This document shows, one piece after another, positions 25,410 through 37,894 of a stretch of 64,000 nucleotides of DNA. Made by a program: the position numbers and the translations under genes. The notes below the pieces were generated by a model. The model was not told the origin of the DNA. It made no database searches and was given only the letters and a program-made list of their open reading frames with translations. The first letter of the stretch is position 1. Each line of letters starts with the position of its first letter. Source of the DNA: Epiperipatus broadwayi. Lineage: Eukaryota; Onychophora; Udeonychophora; Euonychophora; Peripatidae. The stretch lies in contig JAQFVV010012476.1 in assembly GCA_028023455.1 (NCBI GenBank), forward strand, positions 4,419,055 through 4,483,054, read 5' to 3'.

Positions 25410-26280
25410 TGAATATATTAATTACAAATTCAGTTAAGTGGATAACCAGATCATTTTATATTGTGCCATAGAGCAGTTTGATTAATTGAGTCTAATTACA
25501 TGGATAACAGTATATAAATCAGTTTTATTCTTTCTAATTTTTGTCTTTCATTTTCTGGACAACATAAACCGTATTTATAGTGTTCTCTGATTCTCAAAAT
25601 CCCATTCTAATCATAACAAAAGAAGAGGTGGTATGCTATTGGGCAGATGTTTACAAATCTTGTAGTGATTAATATTATTATAAAAATATATTTATAATAA
25701 ATGGAATTTGCAATAATTGTACTTTTTTATATGATATTAGTAAAAAAAAACATGTTATTGACAACAAACATCATCTCATCATTATTTAGTTATAAGAGTA
25801 GGTAGTTGTGTACTTTGTCCAATGTGGTCACTCAATGGCATTGTTTCTCTGCAAAAGCATGGAAATATGCTGTTTACATAGCCCAAGTTTACAGCCAATA
25901 GAACAGGTTTGTTCAAGTAGGCCTAGATGGTGCTGCACACAAATATTACAGCCCGCTGATGTTCTTTGCACTACTATGGAAATAGCACACCCTTCACAAA
26001 TTGCTACCATACATTGTGAGGGTGTGTGGAATTCATGTGGCTATAAGTGTTTTAATGTGCATTCAAAGTAATGATTTTACAACTTACCTACCATACTATT
26101 ACATACTAATAGTTGTAGGCCCATTGCCTTATTTTCCTACACATCTTGGAAGGTGAAAACAATTGCAAAAGGGTATGTTCCAGAACCATTTTATATAAGT
26201 CATGCAAACAGGTATGTTTTCAGGAGATCATCTACGAGAGTAATAAAATGGCTGTGTTTGTAGGTTTTTTTGAAAATCAT
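25410..26280. other. Spacer with an unrecognised, less AT-rich segment
   Basis: At 25808-26071 an 87-residue Cys-rich open frame (+) overlaps a shorter frame on the other strand. I recognise no domain, and the cysteines show no regular zinc-finger spacing. It could be an old repeat or a fortuitous frame. Confidence 0.4.
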
Positions 26281-26288
26281 AATCTTGC

Positions 26289-26480
26289 TTTGCTCAGACT
26301 AGCATATGTATTGGTCGATCCTTCAGATTGGCAAAACCATATGGCCCCCTCCCCACACATTCCAGTGCTATGTGCTGAAATCTTGGTTTGCTCAGACAAA
26401 TGCATGTATTGGTCAATCCTTCAGATTGGCAAAACCATTGGACCCCCTCCCTACACATGCCAGCGTTATGTACTAAAATG
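26289..26480 (+). repeat. 98-bp tandem duplication
   Basis: Two copies start at 26293 and 26391 (CTCAGAC), with shared blocks CCTTCAGATTGGCAAAACCAT and CCCCCTCC. Divergence is moderate. It creates the overlapping short frames on both strands. Confidence 0.85.
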
Positions 26481-26489
26481 CACAATATA

Positions 26490-27455
26490 ATTTTAAAATG
26501 TAATGGTTCGTAAAATTTTTAAAAATACTTTGAAAAATTGTCGGAGAACAGAAAGCAAAAAATTATCAGCCCAGTAACATTGTATTTCATTATTTTTCCA
26601 ATCAACAATGCCATCAAGTGGCCACATGAGTCCAAGGATACAACAACCTAAGAGTAATATTACCAACACTAAGATATAAACATTATCTTAATGCACTTTT
26701 CTGAATGTATGAGGTAAAGTCTTTACCATTAACAATCAAGTTTAAATTTATTAATTTGCAGTTTAATGATGAATACAGTCTTTAATAAACTAAACATAAA
26801 AGGAATTAAAAATAAACAAATAGGTCAACTAGCATGCTATGTTTTAATGAGTAGTACATAAAGAAATTTTGCAATCCTGATTTTTTAGATAACAATGGTA
26901 GAGTTCATAGAAAACTGTCAAAATAAGGTAGATTTGGTATTAATCATGACATTTATTATTAAAGACCATGTATTGTGACAAATTAGCAAAATCTGGGGCT
27001 TAAGATTGATGGATAATGGCCATCTCTATGATTTCCAAGGTTCACACATTTAATAGGGTCCCCGAATAATAAAACAACTTTATTTTTTATAATTAAATAA
27101 CTATTTGTGTGGGGTATGTCATTATCTTAAAAAATGAGAGGTTTTGACCGCTTAAAAGACAGATGGAGTTTATGTAAATTAATAGTCATCCGAAGCATAT
27201 GAGCTCACTTATAAAAACTTATTGCTCAAAAACAAGTTTCTCACTCTCAGGGCACCTTAGCGCAGTCATATGCAACCATCAATCAGTTCAGAAGCCAGAA
27301 CAACCTCTCTCACTCTGGATTCATTTTTAAAATACCCACTTCCCTCTTTTCAATTGAGTAAAACATAATAGCACATATTCTACATTTTAACTTTATCTAC
27401 ATCTTTTTTAAATATACTTTTAACATCATATGCCAATAATATATTTCAAGTTCTT
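26490..27455. other. Spacer, nothing recognised
   Basis: No repeat family or coding feature is supported. A locally less AT-rich piece at 27225-27320 could not be identified. Confidence 0.4.
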
Positions 27456-27459
27456 TCCT

Positions 27460-27461
<2 letters not shown>

Positions 27462-27510
<49 letters not shown>

Positions 27511-27600
27511 ATCCCAAGATGTGCATTTCATGCTAAACCAGTACTCATCAGTTAACCAGATCACAATCTCTTGCAGATATCTCCATCATTTGTTTAGTGT
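27462..27600 (-). repeat. (TA)n followed by a family D copy with an intact hammerhead core
   Basis: A TA microsatellite (27462-27507) is followed by the ribozyme-bearing end of family D in minus sense. See 27511-27562 for the RNA motif. Confidence 0.7.
27511..27562 (-). ncRNA. Hammerhead ribozyme candidate, family D (type I)
   Basis: Read on the minus strand: helix I 5' strand GAUC..UUAA, core CUGAUGA, stem II GUAC-loop-GCAU (G-U, U-A and C-G, one A/C mismatch), GAAA, helix III AUG-CA-CAU, cleavage base C17, then UUGGGAU returning to helix I. All strictly conserved core bases (C3 U4 G5 A6, G8 A9, G12 A13 A14) are present. The third helix III pair is G-C here but A-U in other family D copies (AUA/UAU), a compensatory change. 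The very short helix III predicts weak monomer activity and possible dimer action. Confidence 0.65.
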
Positions 27601-27604
27601 TATT

Positions 27605-28725
27605 TATAAACAAAAAGCAACACATTTTATTATAAATGGTGTAAGGTAGCACATCATTCTACCATAATTATGGCCTCAGATTCAAGTGCATGTCAAATGA
27701 AATTTTTTCCAAAAGACATGGGTTTTTTTTTTTTACAATCAGATAACTTCTATACAAAACAGTTGACCACTGGTTGATAAATGGCTCTCAAACTATTCTT
27801 ACAGAAAGAGTAAAGCAAGAATAAAAAATTATTCCAAACCCTCATCACCTGGAAATTGCAAGTTTAATGAATACTGCTTTCTCTTTCACTACCTTTCTAT
27901 ATAGGGATTGTTGAAAAAGTATTTCCATATAGTAAATTAATTATTAAAAAATACTATTTTACCTTTACCACACTCTGAGTCTCTCCTGTATATAAGAAAG
28001 TACATAAACATGTGTGGTGGTCTATTAGAACCTTACTCTTCAATGCCTTTGACATAGATTCCAAGACTGAGTATGCTTGAGAATTATTAACATATTTGGA
28101 TTTTATTAGATATTCTTTCCAAATCCAACTTAACTAATCATTCAATGTTCATCAATAAATAAGAATCTAGAAGCTTTTAGTTAAAAGGTTAAATGATGAC
28201 AAAATACTCAAACCCAAGTTTGAGTGCAAATTTGTAAACTTGTTGAGTATTGGTTTCTCTTTCACTATTGTGTCCCCCCCCCCCAAATAAGAGATAGCAT
28301 GATTTTTCAGGCTGCTTGTAATATAAGCCCTATTTCAAATATAAGCCCTAGTTAAGATCATCAGCCACATAGATGGTTGATAGATGTATTAAATTATAAA
28401 GTAATGAATGTATAAATAAACTATCTTATTGACATTAATGCTTTAAGTAAATGGTAATATAAATTATATGGTTTTTTTTGTATTTTCATGCCAACAATTT
28501 TTGACAAACATAATTTTACCTGTATAGAGAAAGAATTTATCTACCATAAGTCAGTATGTCAGACGTTTTATCATTTCATTTATATATATTTTAGGTCCAT
28601 ATTTTATTTATATTTAATACTTATATTTAGAATGCTTCATTTAGTTTTAGAGTTTCATCATGGTAGCCTTTAAATACTCAAGATAAAAAAAAATAATTGA
28701 TTTCTTAAACATTTTTTCCTCCTAA
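27605..28725. other. Spacer, nothing recognised
   Basis: Only homopolymer and AT microsatellite stretches are visible. The short open frames lack recognisable motifs. Confidence 0.5.
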
Positions 28726-28734
28726 AAGATTTTA

Positions 28735-29383
28735 ATCATCATCATCATCATCAAACATTATCAATCCACTGCAGGATAAAGGTCTCTCCAAGTTCAATCC
28801 ATCTTCTCTGATCTTTAGCTTCTCTTCTCCGCATCACCTCTGCACACTTTCTTATTTCATCAATCCATCTCACATGTGGTCTCTTTCTGGGTCTTTTACA
28901 ATCTCTTGTAATCCAGTTTAAGATTTAAGTTGTCCATCTATTATCATCTCTTCTAGCAATATGTCCAGCCCAACTCCACTTCAGTCTTTTCATTTTTTCA
29001 ATAAGGTCAGTAACACCTGTTTGTTCTCTTAGCCATATATTGCGTTTTTGATCTCTTCTTGTTACTCCCAACATGCATCTCTCCATACATCTTTGAGTGG
29101 TATGAAGTCTCTGTATTGCTCTTCTATTAAGTGTCCAAGTCTCAGATTCATAAGTAAGAACTGGTAAAACACATTTATTAAAAACTTTCCTTTTCAAACA
29201 CATAGGCATATTTCCTTTTAGTATCAAGTTATTTCTACCAAAAGCATTCCAACTAAGTTTAATACTATGACTAATTTCATCCATTATGCTTACATCTGTA
29301 CTAATAATCTGACCAAGGTATTTGTAGCTGTCAACTTCTTCTAACTCATCATAATCAATCTTAATTTTTATACTTTGAGATTT
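28735..29383 (-). pseudogene. RTE LINE 3' tail, second copy
   Basis: A strongly 5'-truncated copy of the same LINE family as 7190-8545. It starts in the region after the RT (KIKIDYDELEEVDSYKYLGQIISTD) and continues through CVLPVLTYESETWTLNRR and WSWAGHIARRDDNRW. A stop interrupts the frame just after DDNRWTT at 28925, followed by the KRPRKRPHVRW tail. The catalytic RT part is absent. The 3' end is a (TGATGA)n-like run at 28735-28753 (minus strand), the usual RTE tail. It is close to the first copy in sequence, so both derive from one subfamily. Confidence 0.9.
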
Positions 29384-29389
29384 TAGTAA

Positions 29390-32020
29390 AATAATAGAAG
29401 TGATTTTATAATCAAAGTTTAGCTTAAGTTAAATCTTCTAAAGGAAACTTTTAAAAAAAATATATATCCAAGCAGGGTTATTACAAGGAATTTGGAAAGT
29501 GTCTACAATGTATACATGATAGTAGATGGGCATCATTGTGTCATATATGAATCATTGTAATTCAATATACCATGTGTTATAATGCATGTACTTAATGTAT
29601 GCATATGGAATACATAAACATTTATCTGAAATTTTGCACTTGCATTTTATTGATGCTTTTGTGTGGACAAATCATTCTTAACTGTAATAATTTTTGTTAC
29701 CATTCCTGTCTCACCGGTGTTCAATTAACACTTGACTTAATGGCAATTTAAATGGAATAATATTCTGATCACCAGATAAGATGCATGCAAAAAGAAAAAT
29801 CTATTTTAGTGAGTACAAGAAAGAAATTATGGGGAGCTCCTAGAGTAAGAATCTTAAACTCTATATAAAGTGAAAAAATGTAGATTTTTGTACATAAAAA
29901 AAATAAGACAAAAATTAATATAAGTCCCAGTCTTATTTTTGGGAAAACATGGTATTCCTCTCGAAGTAGAGCCAACTTTTGGGTCATGAAATGGTCTATT
30001 ATTAACAAAAGACTGTTTTATCATTTTATCTAAATATACCCTCTTCATAACATATGCACAAATTGGTTTAAATAGAGAAAGAAATAATAAATTTCAATTA
30101 CAATTTTAATAATAGAAACTGCAAAGACATTTCTACAAAAATATCATAACACATACACACACGCACACAAACACACACGCGCGCACATATATATATATAT
30201 ATACTTAAAACATCTATTTAAACACTTATTCTTAAAATATATGCATGATCGCTTTAGTTTGTGTTTAATGTGAATATGTTTAAATAATATATCCTTTTAC
30301 TACACAAATTTGAAAGTGTAAGTTTTTGTTGCTTAATAACTCATCAAATATGGTACCAATCTTGATGATTCTTGCGTGATTTTCTTTCTTTTTTTTCTTT
30401 TTTTTTTGGAGAATTATATAAGTTAGGGATTTTTGTTTTATGGTATTAATTGTTTTAAAACATTTGGTAATTTGTGATAAAAAATGCATCAATGTATAAT
30501 TATTTTCTAATGACTTTATAAAAATGCATAAAGGGATTAACACTGATTAACATTACAGACACTAATGCAAAAAGATATTAGCGATATTGAAAAACTTTTT
30601 AAATGAGTTCAACATATGTTGCATCCTGCATATTGAAATAAATACTCAAGAAACAGAGATAATTATAGTCTTTGTTAATTTGGGGTAAAATTTTATTTTG
30701 TAAATATATTTTAAATTAATTAATTTTTATTTTTGTACACATATTCGTTTCTTATTTGCAACTGAAGTATGAACAATATACTACAATGTTGAAAACTCAT
30801 AACCATTTTATTAAGTTATATACAAGTTATATTTTTTTGCTACTCTGCTGTTGATATATCATGTATTACTTTACATAAATATTACATAAATATTTTGATA
30901 AACAATTACATTGTATTCTTTTACCCTTTTTAACATTATTCTACTAATACAAGCAAAGATGCTGGGTTAGCTAGTACATACATACTGCAATGGTAAAAAA
31001 TTTACAGTATGGGTTTTTATAACAATTAGACAGGTTTGAACCTGGATATATAATATAATAAAAGATATATATACATCTATAATAAAATCATCAAGATGTA
31101 TACACATAAACTTTGGTTCATGGTTAATAAAATTCAAATAAAAATTTTAATTCATATATATAATAATATTAACCAATATCATGATGATTTATAATTTAAA
31201 AATACCAAAAATTCGTATAATATTTATTTGTTTTACAGTTTCACTAAAAAAAGAAATCTCAAGGGCGCTGAACTTCTAAAAAGGAAAGTTTACATTTGAA
31301 AACGTATTTAAAAGAATGATCATCATAAATTATTATCCTCATACCAGCATGTCCTCCAGTAGATTTCATGATTTCTCAGGGTTGTGGATATTAACTAGCA
31401 TCTGGCTGTAAGAAGCAGATATTTAGATAGACTTACAAACCCAAACTAAATAGATTAATGATTAAAAAAAATTAACAATTTATTAATAATGAATAAATAA
31501 AACCATTGGGTATACATTTACAATCATCAACACATACACAAAAATATTATATTAACAAAAGATATTTTAAATTTAAGCTACAGTTCAACCTTAAAGCCTT
31601 GTAGTATTTATAGTGATAATATCTCACTTCATTAAATATTGAAACAGTTACTAATATAATTTTCTTAGGTACTATTTTTTTAATATATTACTGTTATCTC
31701 CCCTAATTTTTCTGATGGCGATTTTTTTCATTGAACACTGGTGATGGTTGAAAGAGTAAATACCACAGCACTAGTCATGTTCCATGAGGTGTACTATTTA
31801 TAAATCTTGAATAATCTATATGGCACCATTCATTTCTTCTTTTATGGCATTATAGAGGCATTGCATGAGTTGGTTTTGCAAACTTCTGCTTCAATTTCTG
31901 CACCTGACTGCATTTTTCAGGCATTTTGATTGGTGTATTTTTTTGTTATCTAGCCACACATGGTAGACATATTTATTCTAAATAAAATCATCATACTGAT
32001 TGTTGTAAACATTAATTCTT
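29390..32020. other. Spacer, nothing recognised
   Basis: AT-rich, with a (CA)n/(CG)/(TA)n run at about 30150-30202. No coding, RNA or repeat-family assignment could be supported in this 2.6-kb stretch. Confidence 0.45.
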
Positions 32021-32028
32021 ATTAAGCA

Positions 32029-32525
32029 CAGGCTTTAACCTTACTATTATGCATCTTGAGTGCTCAATTTTACCATGAGAGAGACCTCTACACATCTTAA
32101 CACAAGATTACAACTTTATAAAGATAAGAGCATTCATCTTATCTTCAACCTACTTTCTAATTATATAGGCAAATCTAAAGCATTTTGATTTGAGAGTGTG
32201 AAGCTAGTAGATTTTGCAAATGTTGATTTGTAGATGAGGTAGTGGACTTAATTAGTGAAGAACTTACTAACTTCTCACTCTCAAATCAAAATGCTTTAGA
32301 TTTGTCTATATAATTAGAAAATATTTTGAAGATAAGACAGCTACTCTTATCTTTATAAAGTTGTAATCTTGTTAAAACAGGCAAAAATTCACTATACATA
32401 TTGCCACAAATGGTGATCATGTGATGTTTATTGGCTTAAGTTGTAATCTTGTGTTAAGATTTGTAGAGATCCCTCTCCTGGTAAAATCGAACACTCAAGG
32501 TGCATAATAGTAAGGTTAAAGCCTT
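32029..32525. repeat. Foldback element, right arm interrupted
   Basis: Two arms of about 210 bp are complementary. AGGCTTTAACCTTACTATTA (32029) matches its complement near 32500-32520, and GCAAATCTAAAGCATTTTGA (32170) matches its complement near 32288-32310. The right arm is split by a 65-bp insertion (32373-32437). A fragment related to the inner part occurs near 14120. Confidence 0.8.
32373..32437. mobile_element. Minimal family A insertion (65 bp) with 15-bp target duplication
   Basis: The direct repeat AAGTTGTAATCTTGT at 32358-32372 and 32438-32452 brackets a 65-bp segment. The segment has only the two family A termini: TAAAACAGGCAAAAA at one end and GGTGATCATGTGATGTT at the other. The empty site can be read from the uninterrupted opposite arm of the foldback (CAAGATTACAACTTTATAAAG at about 32103), which proves the insertion. 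Confidence 0.85.
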
Positions 32526-32529
32526 ATAT

Positions 32530-34305
32530 GTATTTACATACTGGTTGTTGTAACTGGAGTATTAAAAAATACTTTAAAAACAGTCAGTACTCAGTGATTG
32601 TTTCTCTCTTTATTATGGATCATGGCAACACAGATTCAATAGTAGACTGCACTCTAACGAAAATCAAAATGAAATAAACTGATGGGCTCCTATAATGAGA
32701 ATGATAGTAATAAGAATGCCAAATTACTTGTTTCAGACCTATATATACCAAATTAATGTTGTTCAAACAACATGGTTTTCAAACAACATATACATCATCA
32801 GCTAGGGATAAATGATCTTTGCAACATTTACAATATCTTTTTTTGAAAAACACCCACTTTATTCTCTTTAAAACATGTTGAAAATAACAAATTTTAATAC
32901 ATTATATTTTTATACATAAATATGTGAAATAAAAAAAGAAAACAAAAAAAGGTTTTTTTCTCTCTCTCTCTATACTTCACAACATAAGAAGAGGAAAAAT
33001 TCACTGCTGACATTTAAAATTTTCATTATAACTTCTAAAATATTATTAGTTCCAAAATTTAAATATTTTTTTTAAAATTCACCATGGACAAGTTGTTTAA
33101 TTAAAAGTACCATTTGAAAGGCAGATTAATTAAGGTTTGATATGCTTTAAATTTTCCTAAACTATGCAACTTAAAATTTTCTCACTTATCAAAATCATTT
33201 TCCCTTTCCAAAGTTATTATAATTCAGTTTCTCACAGATTACCAAATAATACTTAATAACCTTTAATAATGTTTATGAATTAATTTTTCTTTTAGCCTTT
33301 AGGCTGTTTACATTTTTATTTCTCAAGTGTCACGCATACACACATAAATGGAAGTTTGTATATGTATTAGTCAGTTCACATGTGTTTTTATTAAACACTT
33401 TTTTTTTTCTATGTATTGTTATAGTATAATCAATCTGGGCTACATCAGAATTTTTGAAACACTGCCCATTATTATTTTATGTAAATATTACATAAAATTG
33501 TTTTGATTATCACTACATTATATTCTTTTATACTTTTTAAGCTGCTGGGATAGCAAGTATATATTTATATTATAAAACCATTTTTATTCAGTTTGATCAA
33601 TAATGCATTAAAAAACGAAACAAAAAATATTTTTTTCCTCCATTCATCATTTTGGTTGTTATATATTAATTAAAATAAAGGCATAGGGCATCCATAAATT
33701 AATTACTTCAATTACTGAACACCTATTCTCTTAATTCAAATTACAGGTAACAATTAAAGAAAAATTTTTTTTTTCTTTTTACACCTTGCTAATCAAATCA
33801 AATTAAAAGCATTAACAAAATTTATATATATATATATTATTTTTTACTATTCAGATATTTTGCAGTAGACTTTTTGCATTTAAATTTAAAAACCGACAAT
33901 CAAAACAATGTGACTGTATTCCCAGTATTTCAAATAAATTATGCATGTTAAATATCGTTTATAAGGTTTTTATGTTTATAAAGACATTAGTAGTAGAAAA
34001 GCAAGTGTTGGTTCCACAATCAAGAGAAATTAAGATTTCAGTCTGTATTTCTTTTTCTTTCTATTTTCATTAACTATGAATGCTGTTTCTATTGAATTGG
34101 TTATGAAATTCAATGAATCCCCATTTTTAGAAAATATATATCACCACTTATTGTGCATCAGTGAACTTTTAGGGAACTTATATCCATGTGGTTTAATTCT
34201 ATAATCCATTCATTTACTTTTCTGAAGCAATTATAATTAATGTTTAAGCATTTGGAGAAACTGAGTAAGCAAAACATAACAATAAAAGTCTTACTGTAGT
34301 ATGCT
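32530..34305. other. Spacer, nothing recognised
   Basis: AT-rich with homopolymer runs. A CTGATGA on the minus strand at 32791-32798 lacks the other hammerhead parts. Confidence 0.45.
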
Positions 34306-35147
34306 TAGCATGCTTTCAATAACTTTGTCATGATATCATAATCTTAGTAATGAATGCATAAATTGTGGATGAAGAGTGTAATATAAGTATCATGCAAAAT
34401 GTATGAATATAAGCTTAAATGCTACACTTTTTAGAAAGGGGGGCAGGATTCTTTTTTATTTATAGCATTGACATCGTTGGCTATATAACAAAGCTTCCTT
34501 AATTCTACATTTTGCATCATTCTTTTCTATACATACAATGTTGGCTGCAATAGATTCAAAGGTATAACCAATTTGGTTTTCTTTCTCAAAAAATAAGGAT
34601 TTGTATTATGGATTGTTTTTGGCCCTATTTTACAGATGTTGCTGCTGGGACAGTCTTATTGTAGGATTGGAGTGGAATTCTCTGAAATACATGGGGCTGC
34701 AATTAGTTTGTTTGCATGGAATCTTGTATACTATATGGGGGGGGTGTTTATGAGGCAATTTATTTTTGGAATTGTTGATCAAACAGTTGAGAATGGGTAT
34801 ACTTCATATGCCAATTCTGTATGATTATGAACAAATTTTATTTATATTTTAAGAAACATTACAGATAAAGGGATAGGATATCCAGGATTAAATATCAGTT
34901 GTCATGGATATAGATCTAATTTTGATAGAATATTTGTTAAGAATAGTGGTAAATATCCTGTATTTATATCCAGCATGGCATAGCTCATTAATATATTTTT
35001 TGATGTTGGATTTGCAGTCAGATTCTAGCTTGCACATGTTGCAATTTATGTGTAGAACGTTTTCAGACTGGCATATTTGTGTGAATTAGAAGATATAGAA
35101 TCAAGATATATTATGCCTTTGATTTTAATAGGTTTTATTATCATTAT

Positions 35148-35330
35148 ATAACTATAAATTCATCTATACTCCTTCAACACTTTAAGCAAATAACTTTATT
35201 TATATATTTTACAGTTTCGACTGTACTAGCAGTCTTCATCAGAACTACAACATAAAAAATTAGACAAATATTATATCAATACAACCAAAATTATTATTCT
35301 TCATATTTCTATATAAAAGTAAAATAAAAC
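35148..35330 (-). mobile_element. Family P hammerhead-bearing repeat nested in the old PLE
   Basis: The sequence 3' of the ribozyme (minus strand AATAAAGTTATTTGCTTAAAG, then a GGAGTATAGATGAATTTA-like segment) is shared with the inverted pair at 54835-55145. Alignment of the two old PLE copies shows homology stopping at about 35330 and resuming at about 35148, so this is a later insertion. Exact ends and any target duplication are unclear in the A/T-rich flanks. Confidence 0.55.
35205..35255 (-). ncRNA. Hammerhead-type motif, family P
   Basis: Minus strand: CUGAUGA (35242-35236), one unpaired A, stem II GACUG-CUAGUA-CAGUC (5 perfect pairs), then GAAAC (35218-35214) and UGUA. The core and stem II are perfect matches to the hammerhead consensus. 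Helix III (AC-U-GU) and helix I are very weak, so only a dimer or a longer-range pairing could close it. This layout matches the minimal hammerheads described for PLE termini. Confidence 0.6.
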
Positions 35331-35879
35331 AAAATAATATAATTTAATTGGATAGTATCATGTTGGATTTAGAAGTTGAGAAACTTAATTTCTTTCAATG
35401 AGTCTTCATGTTTGAAGGTCCATGTTAATGAGAATTTTTGTGTGATATTGTACCTAATATTGTTACTTTGGAGTGCAGGATCACAAAGAAAATGCCTCAA
35501 TTTATCACATACATATTATGCAGGATGTGGATCAAAGATATTTAAAAAAGAACTTTGTTTCAATACTATTCAGACCAATGCTGGATAATATGCCATTTGT
35601 GAGCTCTCCCATAGGTCAGCCATTGTCCATAGTGTAATACTGTCCATTGAAATTTAGAAGTTATATCTTGATTGATCGAGTTCTGACATTTAGTGAAGAA
35701 GATAATTATTTTCTGTGGGTAGTTGGATGTTATTAACACTTAATTTAGTCAATATATTGATTTTTATTTACAGAACCCTGTAGTTCTGTAATATCTAGAG
35801 ATGCAACCCTAAATTGATTGTTCACAGTTATATATTTAACGTTGTGGGCATGCTCCTGAGCTACAAATAAACAATATCA

Positions 35880-36795
35880 GACATAATCTTGCTCAAAATT
35901 CCTCATTACCTTAAACCAAATGAACTATGACAACCATTGAAAGAAATCAAGTTTCTTGACTTATATAACCAACAAAACTTTACCCAATTAAACTATAAAA
36001 TAATAACAAAAGACTAGTGAAATAGAGGCATAGTACACCCTGAATCTGTAATTTACACAAATATACAGATCTGAAAACATTTCTACACAGAAATTTTAAT
36101 CTGTGCAAGCTAAAACCTGACCATAAATAAAACATCAGAAAATAGCATGTTTATTACTATTCCTAACAAATTTTGTATCAAAATTAGATGTATATCAATC
36201 TCACTGATATTAAGGCCAGGATATTCTTTCCATATATCTGTAATATTTCTTAAATATAAATAAAATTTGTTCATAATCGTACAAAATTAACATTTGAACT
36301 CCACCCATTCTCAACCATTTGATCAACAACTCCAAGGATCATCTGCTCCTGAATAAACCCTCTGTACTGTATACAAGATTCTGTGCAATTTCGAAGAATT
36401 CCATGCCAGCTTTGCAACAAGACTGTTTCCACACCAATATCTGTACAAAGGGGACAACTACAGTCCAGATCACAAATCCATATTTCTTGAGCATGAAAAT
36501 AAACTCAGCCACATCTTTGAACCTATTGCAGCCTATGTTGTATGTATAGAAAAGAATGATGCAAAATGTAAAATAAGGGAAGTTTGCTATATCATCAACA
36601 ATACTAATGCTACAGATCAAAAAAGAATTCTGCTTCCCCCTTTTAAAAATATGGAATTTAAGCATATTTGCATACAATTGACATGATACTTATATTACAC
36701 CCTCTGTCCACAATTTATTCATTCATTGCTATGAATATGATATTGTGATAAAGATATTGAAAGGATGCTAAGCAAACTATATTAAGACTGTGAAG
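35880..36795 (+). pseudogene. Old Penelope-like element, right copy (C-terminal part)
   Basis: Plus-strand fragments include LKEIKFLDLYN at about 35938-35970, HPESVIYTN near 36040 and a GIY-YIG C-terminal-like stretch EHENKLSHIFEPIAAYVV, then KIREVCYIINT near 36560-36600. Stops and frameshifts are frequent. It faces the left copy head-to-head, with its 3' end outward at about 36795. Confidence 0.6.
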
Positions 36796-37065
36796 CTTTT
36801 CCTATTAAGTGACTCCAAGAGATCAAACATTAATCAATGTGGTTTAAAATTCAGCCATGAACTGTATTAAACTGAGCAAATAGCAGGACAACTTAAAAAT
36901 ATTGTATTATCATCTGTACTTGACACATGTACAAAATGTGAAAAATATTCTGTCTAATAGAAACATGTTGACAATTGATTACAAGATTTTAACCAAATAA
37001 ACAAACAAACAAGCAAACAAACAGAATATCTAAATTAATTTATTACTGTAAAATGTTGAATGTCT

Positions 37066-37583
37066 GTAATTATTAAAAAGGACATAAACCTCTGTTAATG
37101 TGCTGTTTCTTAAACCTATTAAATTTCCATGCTCTCACTCACCAGTAAGAATTTTAAATTCTTAAGTGAATGACTTAAGCTTAAAGCATATATTTATATA
37201 AGCACCAACCCTTACTGGCCATGCTTATATAAGGACTCAATTTTATTATGTGCCTGATGTTGTAACCAACAATTGAATTGTATAAATTAAGTTAGCCTAT
37301 AACAGGAAAAAGATAGGTGGTTAAAAATGAGGCTCTGTTTTTCTCCTGTAATAGGTTAAACTGAATTTATACAATTCAACCACTGATTATAACTTCAGGC
37401 ACATAATACATTCAAACCATGATATAAACACAGTCAATAGGAGTTGGTATATAAATAGATATCCTCTAGACTTAAGTCATTACTTAAACTTTTAAATTCT
37501 TACTGGTGGGTGAGTGCATGGAAATTTATAATATTTAAGAAACAGCACATTATCAGAGGTTTACTTCCTCCTTAATAATGTTA
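37066..37583. repeat. Foldback element
   Basis: Arms of about 230 bp. AAACCTCTGTTAATGTGCTG at 37086 matches its complement near 37540-37562, and GTGCCTGATGTTGTAA near 37250 matches its complement near 37390. A related, internally deleted inverted pair follows at 37895-38140. No ribozyme core or ORF was found. Confidence 0.75.
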
Positions 37584-37894
37584 TGTTAACTTTGAATGTC
37601 ACAATATTTGTTTGCTTTTCTTTTCTAAATAATATTATTTCAATCAAGTCACACTTAAATTCAGATTTATTATTCTTTAACACTTTATACTGAGAATAGC
37701 TCTATACAATAGGGTAATCCATAATACGTTTTAACACTATCTAGCAGATTATAATTCAATCAAATCTCCACACTGATGTTTGGATAATGTTTTCAGAAAT
37801 GAGATTTGGATTCAAAGCTGACAAACATGTACTTATTCATTTACTAATACCTTTAAATTCCAACTCTTTATTCTAAGCCTTATTAAAAAATTAT

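Larger units (their letters stand above)
34310..35850 (-). pseudogene. Old Penelope-like element, left copy, 3' end outward
   Basis: Minus-strand translation, pieced across stops and frameshifts, shows PLE RT features. Near 35650-35560 a motif B-like FNGQYYTMDNG then PMGELTNGIL can be read, and near 35440-35380 WTFKHEDSLKEIKFLNF precedes the C-terminal region. Sequence at 34310-35120 is the inverted counterpart of 36000-36795. The copy is heavily decayed and is interrupted at about 35148-35330 by a hammerhead-bearing repeat. It is much older than the PLE pairs at 15.6-18.7 kb and 45.3-48.2 kb. Confidence 0.65.

Noticed and set aside
25808-26071. Cys-rich 87-residue frame as a secreted peptide or zinc finger
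   Set aside because: Cysteine spacing is irregular, no signal peptide is evident, and another frame overlaps it on the opposite strand.
32760-32800. CTGATGA on the minus strand at about 32791
   Set aside because: No stem II, GAAA block or UH site in the right order; treated as chance.
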